Shown here one piece after another: positions 29,114 through 38,926 of a stretch of DNA of 64,000 bases. Position 1 is the first letter of the stretch, and each line of letters starts with the position of its first letter. The stretch lies in contig CABVRO010000001.1 in assembly GCA_902500715.1 (NCBI GenBank), positions 49,383-113,382 on the forward strand. The letters run 5' to 3'. Position numbers and translations under genes: made by a program. Below the pieces are notes generated by a model. It had not been told where the DNA came from and did not search any database. It was given only the letters and a program-made list of their open reading frames with translations. The stretch is from an uncultured Nitrospira sp. Its GTDB lineage: Bacteria; Nitrospirota; Nitrospiria; Nitrospirales; Nitrospiraceae.

Positions 29114-30913
29114 ATGGGTCGTGTCACGGTGTCCACGCTACCAGCCAATGAGTGTTCTCAAGCGGTCGTCGCCTCAGGGCCGGCGCGTTCCGCTACGTGC
29201 TACTACCGGCTCGTCGAACAGGGTTTTCTGCAGCAGGAGGAGTTAGTGCTTGCCATGGCTGAAGCCACGCGAAAGCGGCTCGATGTAGCGACTGTGCTCA
29301 TGGAGCGGTATCGGATACCGAAGCCGGCACTCGGTGCCGCATTGGCGGAATTCTATCGTTGCCCGTTTCTCGCCTATGACGAGCGCATGGTCATGGAGCG
29401 GGAGTTATTAAAAAATCTCAGCCTGGATTATCTTCGGATGAACCATTGGGTTCCGCTCAGGCGTCAGAGCAACGGAATCGAAGTCCTGATCGACGATCCG
29501 CACGATCCCGACAAGTTGTTCGATGTGCGGCGAGCGTTTCCGGGCCAGGCACTGTCCTATCGTGTTGGGCTCCGTTCCGATATTGAGCGGTTGTTGAATG
29601 CCATTCAAGGGCGTGAGTCGGGCGATGCGATATCCGATATTCTTGGCGAGCTGGTCAGCGAGGCGCAGCTCGAAGAACAACAAAATGCGACGATTGCGGC
29701 GATTACGGAAAACGACTCGGCCATCGTTCGCCTCGCTAATCAGATCATTACAGACGCCTATCGTCGCGGGGCCTCGGATATCCATGTTGAGCCGTATGCC
29801 GATCGAAAGGAAACGGCTGTGCGTTTCCGCGTCGACGGCACCTGCTTTACGTACATGAAGATTCCGGCGGCGTATCGCCGGGCGATCGTCTCCCGCCTGA
29901 AGATTATGGCCAGTCTGGACATAGCCGAGCGGCGCAAGCCACAGGATGGCAAAATCCGGTTCAAGTTGGGTACCGGGCAGGAGATCGAATTGCGGGTCGC
30001 AACACTTCCCACTTCCGGTTTTAATGAAGACGTGGTGATTCGCCTGCTGACCGCTCACGGACCTCGCCGGTTGGAAGAGCTGGAGTTCAGCGACGGAACT
30101 CGCAGACTCGTCGGGCAGTTGGCTCAAAAGCCACATGGCATCGTCCTGTGCGCCGGTCCGACCGGATCGGGCAAGACCACCACCTTACATGCCATTCTGG
30201 CGTCGATTAATACCGATGAACGAAAGATCTGGACGGCAGAGGATCCGATCGAGATCACGCAGGATGGATTGCGGCAGGTGCAGGTTCATCCCAAGATCGG
30301 ACTCACGTTTGCCACGACCATGAGGGCGTTCCTGAGAGCAGATCCGGACGTGATCATGATCGGGGAAATGCGCGACAAGGAGACGGCGGATATTGCCATT
30401 GAAGCCTCTCTGACCGGCCATTTGGTGTTCAGCACCATTCATACGAACAGCGCTGTTGAGACCGTGGTGCGATTGCTCGATCTGGGCTGCGATCCGTTCA
30501 ATTTTTCAGACGCCATGCTGGGAGTGTTGGCGATGCGGTTGTGCAAGCGTATCTGTTCCAACTGCCGTGAAGCCTACCATCCCACACGTCACGAATATGA
30601 CGAACTGGTGCAGGCCTTTGGGGCGAGCGATTGGGAACGCGTGCATCCTGCATACAATCCGGAGCTGACAGTGTTTCGTGGACGAGGGTGTGATACGTGT
30701 AACCAGACCGGGTATCGTGGACGAGTGCCCATCCATGAGTTGATGGTGATGTCTGATTCTATGAAGGCACTGATTCAATCCAGAGCACGAACCGGCGAAC
30801 TACTCGCACGTGCAAAGAGTGACGGGATGAAGACGTTGGTGCAAGACGGCATCGAGAAAGTTCTGCAAGGGCTCACCACGTATAAACAGGTGCGGGCGGT
30901 CGCGATCAAATAG
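29114..30913 (+). CDS. PilB/GspE-type secretion or pilus-extension ATPase
   Basis: A 599-residue hexameric traffic ATPase. An N-terminal T2SSE_N domain (about 30-160) precedes the ATPase with Walker A GPTGSGKTT at 348-356, the Asp box and DPDVIMIGEMRD Walker B, the His box (STIHTNSAVET) and a zinc tetracysteine (CKRICSNC ... CDTCNQTG). The start at ATG 29114 is used because a longer frame from 28922 would overlap the pilX-like gene; AGGA precedes it. PilB and GspE cannot be told apart here, but the pilus context favours PilB. Confidence 0.9.
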   Translation: MGRVTVSTLPANECSQAVVASGPARSATCYYRLVEQGFLQQEELVLAMAEATRKRLDVATVLMERYRIPKPALGAALAEFYRCPFLAYDERMVMERELLKNLSLDYLRMNHWVPLRRQSNGIEVLIDDPHDPDKLFDVRRAFPGQALSYRVGLRSDIERLLNAIQGRESGDAISDILGELVSEAQLEEQQNATIAAITENDSAIVRLANQIITDAYRRGASDIHVEPYADRKETAVRFRVDGTCFTYMKIPAAYRRAIVSRLKIMASLDIAERRKPQDGKIRFKLGTGQEIELRVATLPTSGFNEDVVIRLLTAHGPRRLEELEFSDGTRRLVGQLAQKPHGIVLCAGPTGSGKTTTLHAILASINTDERKIWTAEDPIEITQDGLRQVQVHPKIGLTFATTMRAFLRADPDVIMIGEMRDKETADIAIEASLTGHLVFSTIHTNSAVETVVRLLDLGCDPFNFSDAMLGVLAMRLCKRICSNCREAYHPTRHEYDELVQAFGASDWERVHPAYNPELTVFRGRGCDTCNQTGYRGRVPIHELMVMSDSMKALIQSRARTGELLARAKSDGMKTLVQDGIEKVLQGLTTYKQVRAVAIK

Positions 30914-31262
30914 GCCCCCGCGTTCGCCACGTCTCACGTTTCGCTCAGGGCGATGCTCTCCATTCAAGGCCGTCCCTGCTTGTTATGGATGCGCGAGTGA
31001 AGGTCAGAAACAGCCCGCTGGATTTGGCGACTATTCCGGCTCCATTTTCCGGTCTTTGCCCGCATCAAGAGGTTGGTTGCGGCTCCTCTTGTGCCCGTCC
31101 TTGCGCATCATTCCTGGCTCACCAGTAGGTGAAGTACGCCAGAAATCCGACAAAAATTGTCATCGAAGTGATCACGGAACGCTCGGAATTGTACGCCGTC
31201 CAGTATGAATGGGCTTTATATATCAATCTGTTAAGCCATTTTTCCATGTCATATCCATCGGC
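30914..31262 (+). other. Spacer between the two minor-pilin sets
   Basis: About 350 bases without a clear plus-strand gene. It holds a 7-bp inverted repeat (CAAGAGG and CCTCTTG, 31066-31091) that could end transcription after the ATPase gene, and a possible small minus-strand gene at 31119-31247. I found no convincing promoter for the second pilin set. Confidence 0.4.
31119..31247 (-). CDS. Possible 42-residue membrane protein
   Basis: A small frame on the minus strand encodes 42 residues with an aromatic amphipathic start (MEKWLNRLIYKAHSYWTAY) and a C-terminal hydrophobic stretch (TSMTIFVGFLAYFTYW) that could span or anchor in a membrane. The composition looks protein-like, not random, and is more AT-rich than the neighbours. 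No strong ribosome site is visible. It is only a candidate; a shadow frame is not excluded. Confidence 0.35.
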   Translation of the reverse strand: MEKWLNRLIYKAHSYWTAYNSERSVITSMTIFVGFLAYFTYW

Positions 31263-31766
31263 ATGGCACTTGCTCATCTGGCTGTTGCCATGTGTGTCTC
31301 TATCGCTCTCCAACGAACTTCTGCTGTCCGCCGCCAGAGGGGCTTCACCCTCATCGAGGTGATGATCGCGGTCGCGATCGTCGGGATTCTGGCCATGGTG
31401 GCCGTTCCCAACTATCTCCAATGGAATGCCCGGTATCAGCTGAAACAAGCCACGACGGAATTGGCGGGAAGTCTCAACTTGGCTCGCATGGCGGCGATGA
31501 ACCGCAATCTCGCCGTAACCGTGACGCTGGCTCTGGTCTCCGGAAAAGTGAACGTCGATTTCGGCGGCGCGTTAGCGCCTATTGTGTTGCCCCAGACCGT
31601 CGTCGGGTTCACTGGAGGTCCCACAATTCAATTCAACCAGCAAGGGTTGAGCGGAGCTGCGGCGAATGTGCCTGTCACGCTGACGTCCCAACAGGGGACG
31701 ACCTATTCCGTGGTCGTCACTCCGGCAGGCAAGGTGAACTGGTGTGCGCATGCGACGTGCCCATAG
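31263..31766 (+). CDS. Type IV minor pilin, GspH/FimT-like (second set)
   Basis: A prepilin with cleavage at RG|FTLIE and helix VMIAVAIVGILAMVAVPNYL. The mature protein ends in a Cys pair (NWCAHATC). The leader start is uncertain: ATGs at 31209, 31263 and 31290 are in frame; a short basic leader from 31290 (MCVSIALQRTSAVRRQRG) best matches pilins. This gene opens the second minor-pilin set. Confidence 0.75.
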   Translation: MALAHLAVAMCVSIALQRTSAVRRQRGFTLIEVMIAVAIVGILAMVAVPNYLQWNARYQLKQATTELAGSLNLARMAAMNRNLAVTVTLALVSGKVNVDFGGALAPIVLPQTVVGFTGGPTIQFNQQGLSGAAANVPVTLTSQQGTTYSVVVTPAGKVNWCAHATCP

Positions 31767-31773
31767 AGGCCCA

Positions 31774-32298
31774 ATGAAACACCGTCAAAACTCACACCCC
31801 TGCTTCAGTCTGCTCGCCGCCGCACAGCGGGGGTTTACGCTGTTGGAAGCCATGATTGCGGCCGGTGTGCTCTCGGTCGGACTGTTGGGATTAGCGGGTC
31901 TCTCGGGGATGTCGCTGGGCAAGAATGTCGATGCCAACGACATGTCGCGCGTGACCAACATCGCCGCCGATATGGCGGAGCGCATTCAAAACAATCGGCA
32001 GCGTGTCATGGACTACCATAACACCAACACGAGTGTGGCTTGCGCGCAGAGCGCGAACACGCAACGTATGGCGTTGGGAGATTGCACGCAGTGGCAAACG
32101 CTTGTGGCCAATTCCGGTCTCCCGAGCGCCGCCGGACTGGTCACGGTAACCCAACTCGACCCGGCTCCCACGGCGAATCCGGTGACGATGAACCGGTTCC
32201 TTGTCATGGTGACCGTCAGCTGGCAAACCAGACAGACGGATGTGAGTGCGGCCCGGACCAAGACCGCGGTATTTACAACGATGGTCGCGCCGGAATAG
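31774..32298 (+). CDS. Type IV minor pilin, PilV-like (second set)
   Basis: A 174-residue PilV-type protein. Cleavage lies at RG|FTLLE, followed by AMIAAGVLSVGLLGLAGLSG, the pattern of PilV. The central cysteines (SVACAQ and LGDCTQW) are typical of the family and may form a disulfide. ATG 31774 is chosen because GAGG lies upstream and an earlier ATG at 31744 would lie within the previous gene. Confidence 0.82.
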   Translation: MKHRQNSHPCFSLLAAAQRGFTLLEAMIAAGVLSVGLLGLAGLSGMSLGKNVDANDMSRVTNIAADMAERIQNNRQRVMDYHNTNTSVACAQSANTQRMALGDCTQWQTLVANSGLPSAAGLVTVTQLDPAPTANPVTMNRFLVMVTVSWQTRQTDVSAARTKTAVFTTMVAPE

Positions 32299-32318
32299 GC
32301 GTAGCCTGGAGCTTGACG

Positions 32319-33422
32319 ATGCGTAGATTCGACTGGAACCAGCAGGGCTTCACTCTCGTGGAACTGATGGCAGCTGTTCTGATCACGGTGGTGATTGTAG
32401 CGGCGACGATGACCACGGTGGTTACCTCGAATCGGGCCAATGTCGTCAACACACAGGTCGCAGACACGCAACAGAATGTTCGAGTGGCGGTCGATTTGCT
32501 CAGCCGGGATATCAAACTTGCCGGCTTTAATTACAACGCGACTGATCCGGCAACGGGGGCGGTCGGTGCCTGTAATGCCACCATCGGCGCCATCGTCAAG
32601 CCGGTTGGACTGTTGCCACAGGATCAGACGCCGACAGGTGCCGATACCGGCCCCGATAGCCTGTCGATGGTGCTCCCGGTGACGAATATCACGACCTGGA
32701 CGTTGACGGCAGCGGTTGGTGGAACACCGAATAACAAGACATATGACAACAGCATCAGCCTTTCCGGAGCCGCCATTACAGACATGGTTGCACAAGGCCT
32801 TGCGGTCGGATCCACGATTTCCATCGGCGGGGCCTTGTCGAAGACGGTTCAGGCGGTCAACGCGGCGTCGATCGGTTTCGGTACCGGCAACTTCGTCGAC
32901 GGACAATTTCCGGTCGGCACGCCGGTGTATTTGATGCAATGTGTGCGATATCAAGTCGTGGCGAATACGCCGGCCACCTGCGGGAGTAACGCACCTTGTC
33001 TGGTGCGAAACAACGTGCCGTTGGTCGATGGTGTGGAAGACTTGCAACTCGCCTATGCCTGTGACGGCTGCAATCAAGCCGTCCCCAATCCCTTATTCCC
33101 GGACGGGGTTGTCGATGATCAAGATGCCTCCTCGACGTCGGGATTTCCCACCTTCACGCAGGGAGATTTTGTCTCCAACAACGCGTGGGCGATTACCCCG
33201 TGGACGCCGGACAAAATCAGGCTGGCGCAAGTGAGTCTGGTAGTCAGGCCGACAAACGCGGATGACGGTCTCGATGAGAAGGGAACCAAGGGCGTGAACA
33301 CGGCGGGGCCTGTGATCGTCGGCGACCACAATCCATCTGCGGATGCCGGTTATAACGCGAGCACCTACATGCAACAGCGCCGGCGCGTAATGGTCCGCAC
33401 GATTCAACCGAGAAACCTGTAA
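32319..33422 (+). CDS. Type IV minor pilin, PilW-like (second set)
   Basis: A 367-residue PilW-type protein. The leader is short (RRFDWNQQG), then FTLVELMAAVLITVVIVAAT, and the characteristic VRVAVDLLSRDIKLAGFNY region. Cysteine pairs (CDGCNQ, NTPATCGSNAPC) suggest disulfides. The start at 32319 has GGAG upstream; a longer frame from 32040 overlaps pilV. The stop overlaps the next ATG (TAATG). Confidence 0.85.
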   Translation: MRRFDWNQQGFTLVELMAAVLITVVIVAATMTTVVTSNRANVVNTQVADTQQNVRVAVDLLSRDIKLAGFNYNATDPATGAVGACNATIGAIVKPVGLLPQDQTPTGADTGPDSLSMVLPVTNITTWTLTAAVGGTPNNKTYDNSISLSGAAITDMVAQGLAVGSTISIGGALSKTVQAVNAASIGFGTGNFVDGQFPVGTPVYLMQCVRYQVVANTPATCGSNAPCLVRNNVPLVDGVEDLQLAYACDGCNQAVPNPLFPDGVVDDQDASSTSGFPTFTQGDFVSNNAWAITPWTPDKIRLAQVSLVVRPTNADDGLDEKGTKGVNTAGPVIVGDHNPSADAGYNASTYMQQRRRVMVRTIQPRNL

Positions 33423-34069
33423 TGAGAGACGACGTGATGAATCTGCAACAGGGCACGCACGGCGCGGGCCGCGAGGGCGGAGGAGCCGGACTGAAAAATC
33501 AGCATGGGATCGCGCTGCTCACTGTCATGTTGATGCTATTGATCCTGACCATACTCGGCATCGCCTCCATCACGGTGACCAGCATGGAGAATCGAATGGC
33601 GGGATTTTTCCGCACGACCGAGGCTGTGGTAGCGGCTGCCGATTCGTGTGAAGGACTGGCCGCGAACATCATTCAGCAGACGTTGTCCCCTCCAGGGGTG
33701 CTCCCGGCTTCGTTCATCGCGCCGACGGGGCCGGTTCCGACGGCCAATGCCACCACATTATATGCAGAAATCTATGGTTACGATCTGCCGTCACCGGCTC
33801 CGGCAAATACCCCGGCTGTCAATTATGCGGATGTGGCGGGCACGGCGCCGAATTTTGTGATGACGAATCTTCCCGGGTTCACGGTCAACGGCGATATCGA
33901 TCTCCTGTATACACACACGAAGAGTGGGCAGGGAACAGGGGTGGCCGGCACCGAACATGTCTATCGGATCACCTGCATGGCGAGTAACCCCGCGACCGGT
34001 TCCAATAGTACGGTGACCTCGGTGTATGGCTGTTTGGATGGCGACACCTGTGTCAAGAAAATCAATTGA
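33422..34069 (+). CDS. PilX-like minor pilin (second set)
   Basis: A 215-residue PilX-type protein. The N-terminal helix (IALLTVMLMLLILTILGIAS) and SMENRMAGFFRTTEAVVAA segment are typical of PilX_N domains. Unlike the first set's version this is of ordinary length. It sits between PilW and PilY1, the classic PilX position. Confidence 0.8.
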   Translation: MRDDVMNLQQGTHGAGREGGGAGLKNQHGIALLTVMLMLLILTILGIASITVTSMENRMAGFFRTTEAVVAAADSCEGLAANIIQQTLSPPGVLPASFIAPTGPVPTANATTLYAEIYGYDLPSPAPANTPAVNYADVAGTAPNFVMTNLPGFTVNGDIDLLYTHTKSGQGTGVAGTEHVYRITCMASNPATGSNSTVTSVYGCLDGDTCVKKIN

Positions 34070-34085
34070 GAGAGGGAGCATGGCG

Positions 34086-34415
34086 ATGAACAACACAGTG
34101 TTTATTGTGCTGCTCGGCCTGCTGACGCTGGGGCCGACGATGCCCACCGTGCCGTCTATCAGTCTCGCGGAGACAGCGCAAGGCCCGGAGGCGATGCTGT
34201 TTTCGACCGTCGGGTTTCAGTCCGGCGTGATCGACGAGGTGCAAGGAGCAAGCATTCGCATCGATGGTCGTAGCTATGTGTTGAAGTCCGCGGTGGTGGT
34301 CGTCAATCACGAGGGGGAACCGCTCGAGATCGAGCGGATCATTCCCACTTCGCTCGTCAAGTTTCATCTGAAAGAGGGCCACATCGACAAGATGGTGGTC
34401 ACATTGCCGCAGTAA
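34086..34415 (+). CDS. Small exported protein in the PilX-PilY1 gap
   Basis: A 109-residue protein with a signal peptide (TVFIVLLGLLTLGP) and a compact beta-rich remainder (ASIRIDGRSYVLKSAVVVVN). I do not recognise a named family. ATG 34086 is preferred to 34080 because GGAG lies 7 bases upstream. Its location next to pilX and pilY1 suggests a periplasmic helper for pilus assembly, but this is inference. Confidence 0.6.
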   Translation: MNNTVFIVLLGLLTLGPTMPTVPSISLAETAQGPEAMLFSTVGFQSGVIDEVQGASIRIDGRSYVLKSAVVVVNHEGEPLEIERIIPTSLVKFHLKEGHIDKMVVTLPQ

Positions 34416-34492
34416 CGCATGAAAGGTCTTGTCTCAACTCGTAGCCGAGAATCGACGGCTGTTGTCCTGCTTGAGATAAGGAGGAAGAACGC

Positions 34493-37400
34493 ATGAATCG
34501 CCGAACCCTTGTCGCTGTAATGCTGGTGGCCGGAAGCCTGAGTGTTGCGTTGTTTGGTTCCCGTGATGCCGTCGCCGTCGTGTCCAACGCCGATTACACG
34601 GCTGTACCGGCCTTCGTGTCGAACGCGACGACGCCCAATATCATCGTCGTGATGGACAACTCGGGCAGTATGAGCAATCGAGCCTGTGAGTCGTCGTCCT
34701 GCGGAACGTTGGCGGACGGAAGCACGTCGACGACCACGACGTGGACGAATACCACACGATACTCCGGGTACTTCGATTCGCTGCGTTGTTATACCTACAA
34801 CACGACCGATACGCGATTCGAGAGTGGGACCGGAAAGGCGACATTGGCGACGGCTTGTCCGGATACGGAATGGGACGGAAATTTTCTGAACTGGGCGACC
34901 TTACGTCGGTTCGATGCGGTAAAGCGGGCGATGATCGGCGGGGACTGTGTCAGCGCGAGAGCGGCGGATGGAACCTGTCCGACAAGCGGGACGCCGGCCC
35001 TGAAGACGGTTCGTGCACAAGCCAACGGGGTCGATAATGAACGGGCCGACGTTGCTTATAGTGGCGGAACCGGTCTCAACACGTATGTAGGCCGTATTCC
35101 ATTGGCCGATCGTGGCAGCAATCCAGCAACAATCTCGATTGGTCTTTCGGCAAGCGGAACACCGGCTGTGCCCTACTTCTGTGTGGACAACGACACGAGT
35201 TTCAGTAGCAATTGTGGTGATTCATTCAGCGTCCGGAAGTATGAATTGGAAGTTGGGTACTCATCTGAGCCCACGGGGGTCATTCAGCAGATTGGAAGCA
35301 AAGCGCGTTTTGGATTGGTTGAATTCAAGTCCAGTAGCGAAGGCGCGCGCATGCTGGTAGGCGCTGGATCGCGTCAGTCTATCGACTGGTCTGGTAGCGG
35401 AGTGGAGACGTTCACCACGAACACGGCGGCCATGGTCGATGCGGTGCAGGAATCCTATCCTTCGACGTGGACTCCATTGAGTGAGGCGTTATATGAAACC
35501 GCGCGCTATGTCGCGCAGATCCAATCCACTTTTACGACAGGCTATGTCTATCCGATCGCGTTTTCCGGTGGCATTTCAAACGGCGTCAATTTTGCCACGA
35601 GTGGCGCCGGTTCCATCGGGACGAGCGAAATAACGGCATTGGTCGGTACTGAAACGTGCCCCGCCGGATATATCACGAGTGCCTGTGGGCGCGACCCGTA
35701 TTTCTTCGGGCAAAACCACACGCCGCCTTGGTCTGCGAGTTCTCAGGTGGTGGCCTGCTGCCGGACGTTTGTGATCGTCTTCACGGACGGCCAACCGACG
35801 CAAGATCAGAATATCCCGACGGCGTTGCAAGACTATGCGCATGCGCATCATGGGCAGCACTGTAACGGCAGCGATGGGGCCGCACCTCCGCGGCCTATCG
35901 ATGGCACCTGCAACACGAACTCGGCGACACCGTATAGTGATTTGCTCGCGGAGCACAAGACCGACTATGCCGACAGCGGCAGCCACTACTTGGATGACGT
36001 CGCCTATTGGGCCCACACGACCGATCTGCGACCTTGTAGCGGCACGACTGACGGCACCATCGCAGGTTTAACAGTCACCGGGCATTGCATCGCAGGGACT
36101 CAGAGCCTGACGGTGTACTCCTTCTTTGCGTTCGGCAACATCAATGGTCGCGGAATCCTGGCCCAAGCGGCCCGGTTGGGCGGGTTCGAGGATTCGAACA
36201 ATGACGGCGTCCCTCAAACGAATGAATGGGATAAGGAAAACAACCTCACGGGAGCGGCGACGCCGGACGGTATCCCGGACGCCTATTTCGAATCCTCCAA
36301 CGTTGACGATCTTCAGGACAAGCTGCTCGCCACAATCGCAAGCATTCTCAGGCGAAGCGCGTCCGGTTCATCGGTATCCGTCCTGGCTACTGCCTCGACC
36401 GGTGAAGGGGCCTTGTATCAATCGTATTTCTTTCCCAGCACGATCGAGCCCTCGACGCTGAGTGATGTGAAATGGACGGGCTATACGCAGGCCCTGTTTA
36501 TCGATACCTTCGGCAATACTCGTGAGGATACGAATCAGGATGGCCGTCTCGACTACAAGGTCGACAAGATCATCAAGACCCGGTTCGACTCGGTGTCGAA
36601 CTCAGTCAAAGTCGATAAGTACGTCGACAGTGACGGCGATGGATTGCCGAACGATCAGAATAGCGACGGGCAGGTGACGGTGGCGGACTGTAATCCCTGC
36701 GGGCAGGCGCTAAGCGATATTCTGCCGATTTGGGAGGCCGGTAAGCAACTGGCGTTGAAAGACTCCACCACTCGCACCATCCTGACCTGGGTCGATTCCG
36801 ATCATGACGGCGTGGTCGATTCCGGCGAACAACTGGCGTTCACAACCGCCAATGAACCGACGCTCCGCCCATACCTTCGAGCCACATCGAGTGCGGAAGG
36901 GACCAAGATCATTAATTTTGTGCGTGGCTGCGATGTAGGGACATGCGCGGAACAGGCGACGACACGTGATCGTCGTCTTCAGGTTCCGTCCGGGAGCGGG
37001 AGCTTGAAGGTGTGGAAACTCGGGGATGTCATTCACTCCACTCCGACGGTGGTTGCGGGTCCGAAGGACCGGCATGATGCCATCTATGGCGATCAGAGTT
37101 ATGCCGCCTTCCTCCAGAAGTGGTACAACCGCAGACAGGTTGCCTACGTGGGGGGGAACGATGGCATGTTACATGCCTTCAATGCGGGATATTACCACCC
37201 CGGCGATGATGTGAGTGCCGCTGCTCCCGCCAATACGACCGAACACGGCTGGTTCACCACTGCTCCAGCCGATAATTCCAGCGGGGCCCCATTGGGGGAT
37301 GAGTTGTGGGGATTTGTACCCTATGAACTCCTGCCGCAGCTGGAGTTTTTGAGCCGTGCCGACTACCAGCATACGTATTATGTTGATTTGCCGCTCAAGG

Positions 37401-38926
37401 TAGCGGATGTCCGCATCTTCACTCCGGACACCGATCATCCGAACGGGTGGGGCACGATCCTGATCGGCGGATTCAGAATGGGTGGAAGTTGCGGGGCCTG
37501 TTCGGCGGGAACCGGTGCGCCGCCGATGACGGTCAATATCAGCGGCACGGACTATACCTTCTACAGTTCGTATTTTGCGATGGATATCACGAATCCCGAT
37601 GCACCCAAACTGCTCTGGTCGTTCAGTAGCTCGAATTTGGGGCTGACGACCAGTGCTCCTGCCGTGGTTCGCGTCAATCCCGCGGCCGATGCCAAAGCCA
37701 GCAATACGAACGCGAAGTGGTACATGGTGGTCGGGTCAGGACCGACCGGGTACGATGCCAGCGTAGTGCAGAGCGCAAATGTTTTTGTCGTCGACCTGGC
37801 CACGGGCCCGGGTAGCGGCAACAGCCTCGTCACGTCGTATTCGGTGGGGTCCTGGAATTCGTATATCGGAGACATCACGGCCTTCGATCGAGACCTCGAT
37901 TACCGTCACGATGTCGTGTATTTCGGGCGAGTGATTCATGACGGAGCCCTTCCCTGGAGGGGCAAGATTTATCGTTTGACTATGGGGGCAGGAGGAGTCA
38001 CGGCCAAGTTCGGTACGGTCACCAGTCCGACTCAGTGGGGCATCGCGTCAGGAGCTGCTCGCGTGCCTACCGAGATGTTGGATACGTTTACATCCGGGGC
38101 GGAGATGGGGCCGGTTGCAACAGCCCCATCCGTGACAATGGACGATGCTGCCAATGTGTGGGTGTTTATGGGTAGCGGGCGTTATTACAGCAAGTCTGAC
38201 AAAACGGATGTCTCCACCCAATACTTCGTTGGGCTGAAAGACTCGGTGCTCAATGCCGGATGCAATCAATCAGTCGGCGCACTCAACTGCATGGACAATG
38301 ATCTTGTGGATGTCTCGAATGCCACCGTCTGTGTGGTGGGAGTCGGCGATTGCGGGCAAGCCAGTGGAACCAATCAAGTCTCGGGGGTGTCCGGTGCCAC
38401 GACCTTTACCGGCTTGATCGGGCTGGTTCAGAGTAAAGATGGCTGGGTGACCAAATTGGTTGAACCGGCCAATCCGCCGTCGATGCCGGTTCCCTATGGA
38501 ATCGGCGAACGGGTTGTGAGCAGTCCGACGGTATTCGGAGGAGTGGTATTTTTCCCCACGTTTATTCCGACGAACGACATCTGCGTCTCATCCGGAACGA
38601 GCCGGCTCTGGGCGCTCTTCTATAAAACGGGGAGTGCCTATCAGGAGCCGATCATCGGAACGGCTGCTTCAGGGGCGAACCAAACGGTCAATAAGTTCGG
38701 CTCTCTAGGCGAGGGGTTGGCATTCGGTATCGTAGTCCATATGGGCTCAGGCCGGGATGGTGGGAGTCCGTTCGGCCTCCTCATCAACATGAGTCAAGGA
38801 AACTTCGGCGACTGTGCGACTTGCGGGTTCGGTGGAGGATCTCCCGGAGGTCTGCCCAGTTCAAACATCGGTGCCAATGTTGCGATCGATCCACGGAGCC
38901 GGTACTTTTCATGGACGAACATGTGA
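34493..38926 (+). CDS. pilY1: PilY1-type pilus adhesin with a von Willebrand factor A domain
   Basis: A 1477-residue exported protein. After the signal peptide, a vWA domain has the MIDAS start IIVVMDNSGSMS near residue 55 and a VIVFTDGQPTQ strand near residue 428. The C-terminal half carries the PilC/PilY1 beta-propeller (WKLGDVIHSTPTVV, YVGGNDGMLHAFNAG). Acidic calcium-type loops DSDGDGLPNDQNSDGQ and DSDHDGVVDSGE lie between. PilY1 proteins act at the pilus tip in adhesion, mechanosensing and extension. AAGGAGG upstream fixes the ATG. It is the last large gene of the second pilin set. Confidence 0.93.
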   Translation: MNRRTLVAVMLVAGSLSVALFGSRDAVAVVSNADYTAVPAFVSNATTPNIIVVMDNSGSMSNRACESSSCGTLADGSTSTTTTWTNTTRYSGYFDSLRCYTYNTTDTRFESGTGKATLATACPDTEWDGNFLNWATLRRFDAVKRAMIGGDCVSARAADGTCPTSGTPALKTVRAQANGVDNERADVAYSGGTGLNTYVGRIPLADRGSNPATISIGLSASGTPAVPYFCVDNDTSFSSNCGDSFSVRKYELEVGYSSEPTGVIQQIGSKARFGLVEFKSSSEGARMLVGAGSRQSIDWSGSGVETFTTNTAAMVDAVQESYPSTWTPLSEALYETARYVAQIQSTFTTGYVYPIAFSGGISNGVNFATSGAGSIGTSEITALVGTETCPAGYITSACGRDPYFFGQNHTPPWSASSQVVACCRTFVIVFTDGQPTQDQNIPTALQDYAHAHHGQHCNGSDGAAPPRPIDGTCNTNSATPYSDLLAEHKTDYADSGSHYLDDVAYWAHTTDLRPCSGTTDGTIAGLTVTGHCIAGTQSLTVYSFFAFGNINGRGILAQAARLGGFEDSNNDGVPQTNEWDKENNLTGAATPDGIPDAYFESSNVDDLQDKLLATIASILRRSASGSSVSVLATASTGEGALYQSYFFPSTIEPSTLSDVKWTGYTQALFIDTFGNTREDTNQDGRLDYKVDKIIKTRFDSVSNSVKVDKYVDSDGDGLPNDQNSDGQVTVADCNPCGQALSDILPIWEAGKQLALKDSTTRTILTWVDSDHDGVVDSGEQLAFTTANEPTLRPYLRATSSAEGTKIINFVRGCDVGTCAEQATTRDRRLQVPSGSGSLKVWKLGDVIHSTPTVVAGPKDRHDAIYGDQSYAAFLQKWYNRRQVAYVGGNDGMLHAFNAGYYHPGDDVSAAAPANTTEHGWFTTAPADNSSGAPLGDELWGFVPYELLPQLEFLSRADYQHTYYVDLPLKVADVRIFTPDTDHPNGWGTILIGGFRMGGSCGACSAGTGAPPMTVNISGTDYTFYSSYFAMDITNPDAPKLLWSFSSSNLGLTTSAPAVVRVNPAADAKASNTNAKWYMVVGSGPTGYDASVVQSANVFVVDLATGPGSGNSLVTSYSVGSWNSYIGDITAFDRDLDYRHDVVYFGRVIHDGALPWRGKIYRLTMGAGGVTAKFGTVTSPTQWGIASGAARVPTEMLDTFTSGAEMGPVATAPSVTMDDAANVWVFMGSGRYYSKSDKTDVSTQYFVGLKDSVLNAGCNQSVGALNCMDNDLVDVSNATVCVVGVGDCGQASGTNQVSGVSGATTFTGLIGLVQSKDGWVTKLVEPANPPSMPVPYGIGERVVSSPTVFGGVVFFPTFIPTNDICVSSGTSRLWALFYKTGSAYQEPIIGTAASGANQTVNKFGSLGEGLAFGIVVHMGSGRDGGSPFGLLINMSQGNFGDCATCGFGGGSPGGLPSSNIGANVAIDPRSRYFSWTNM

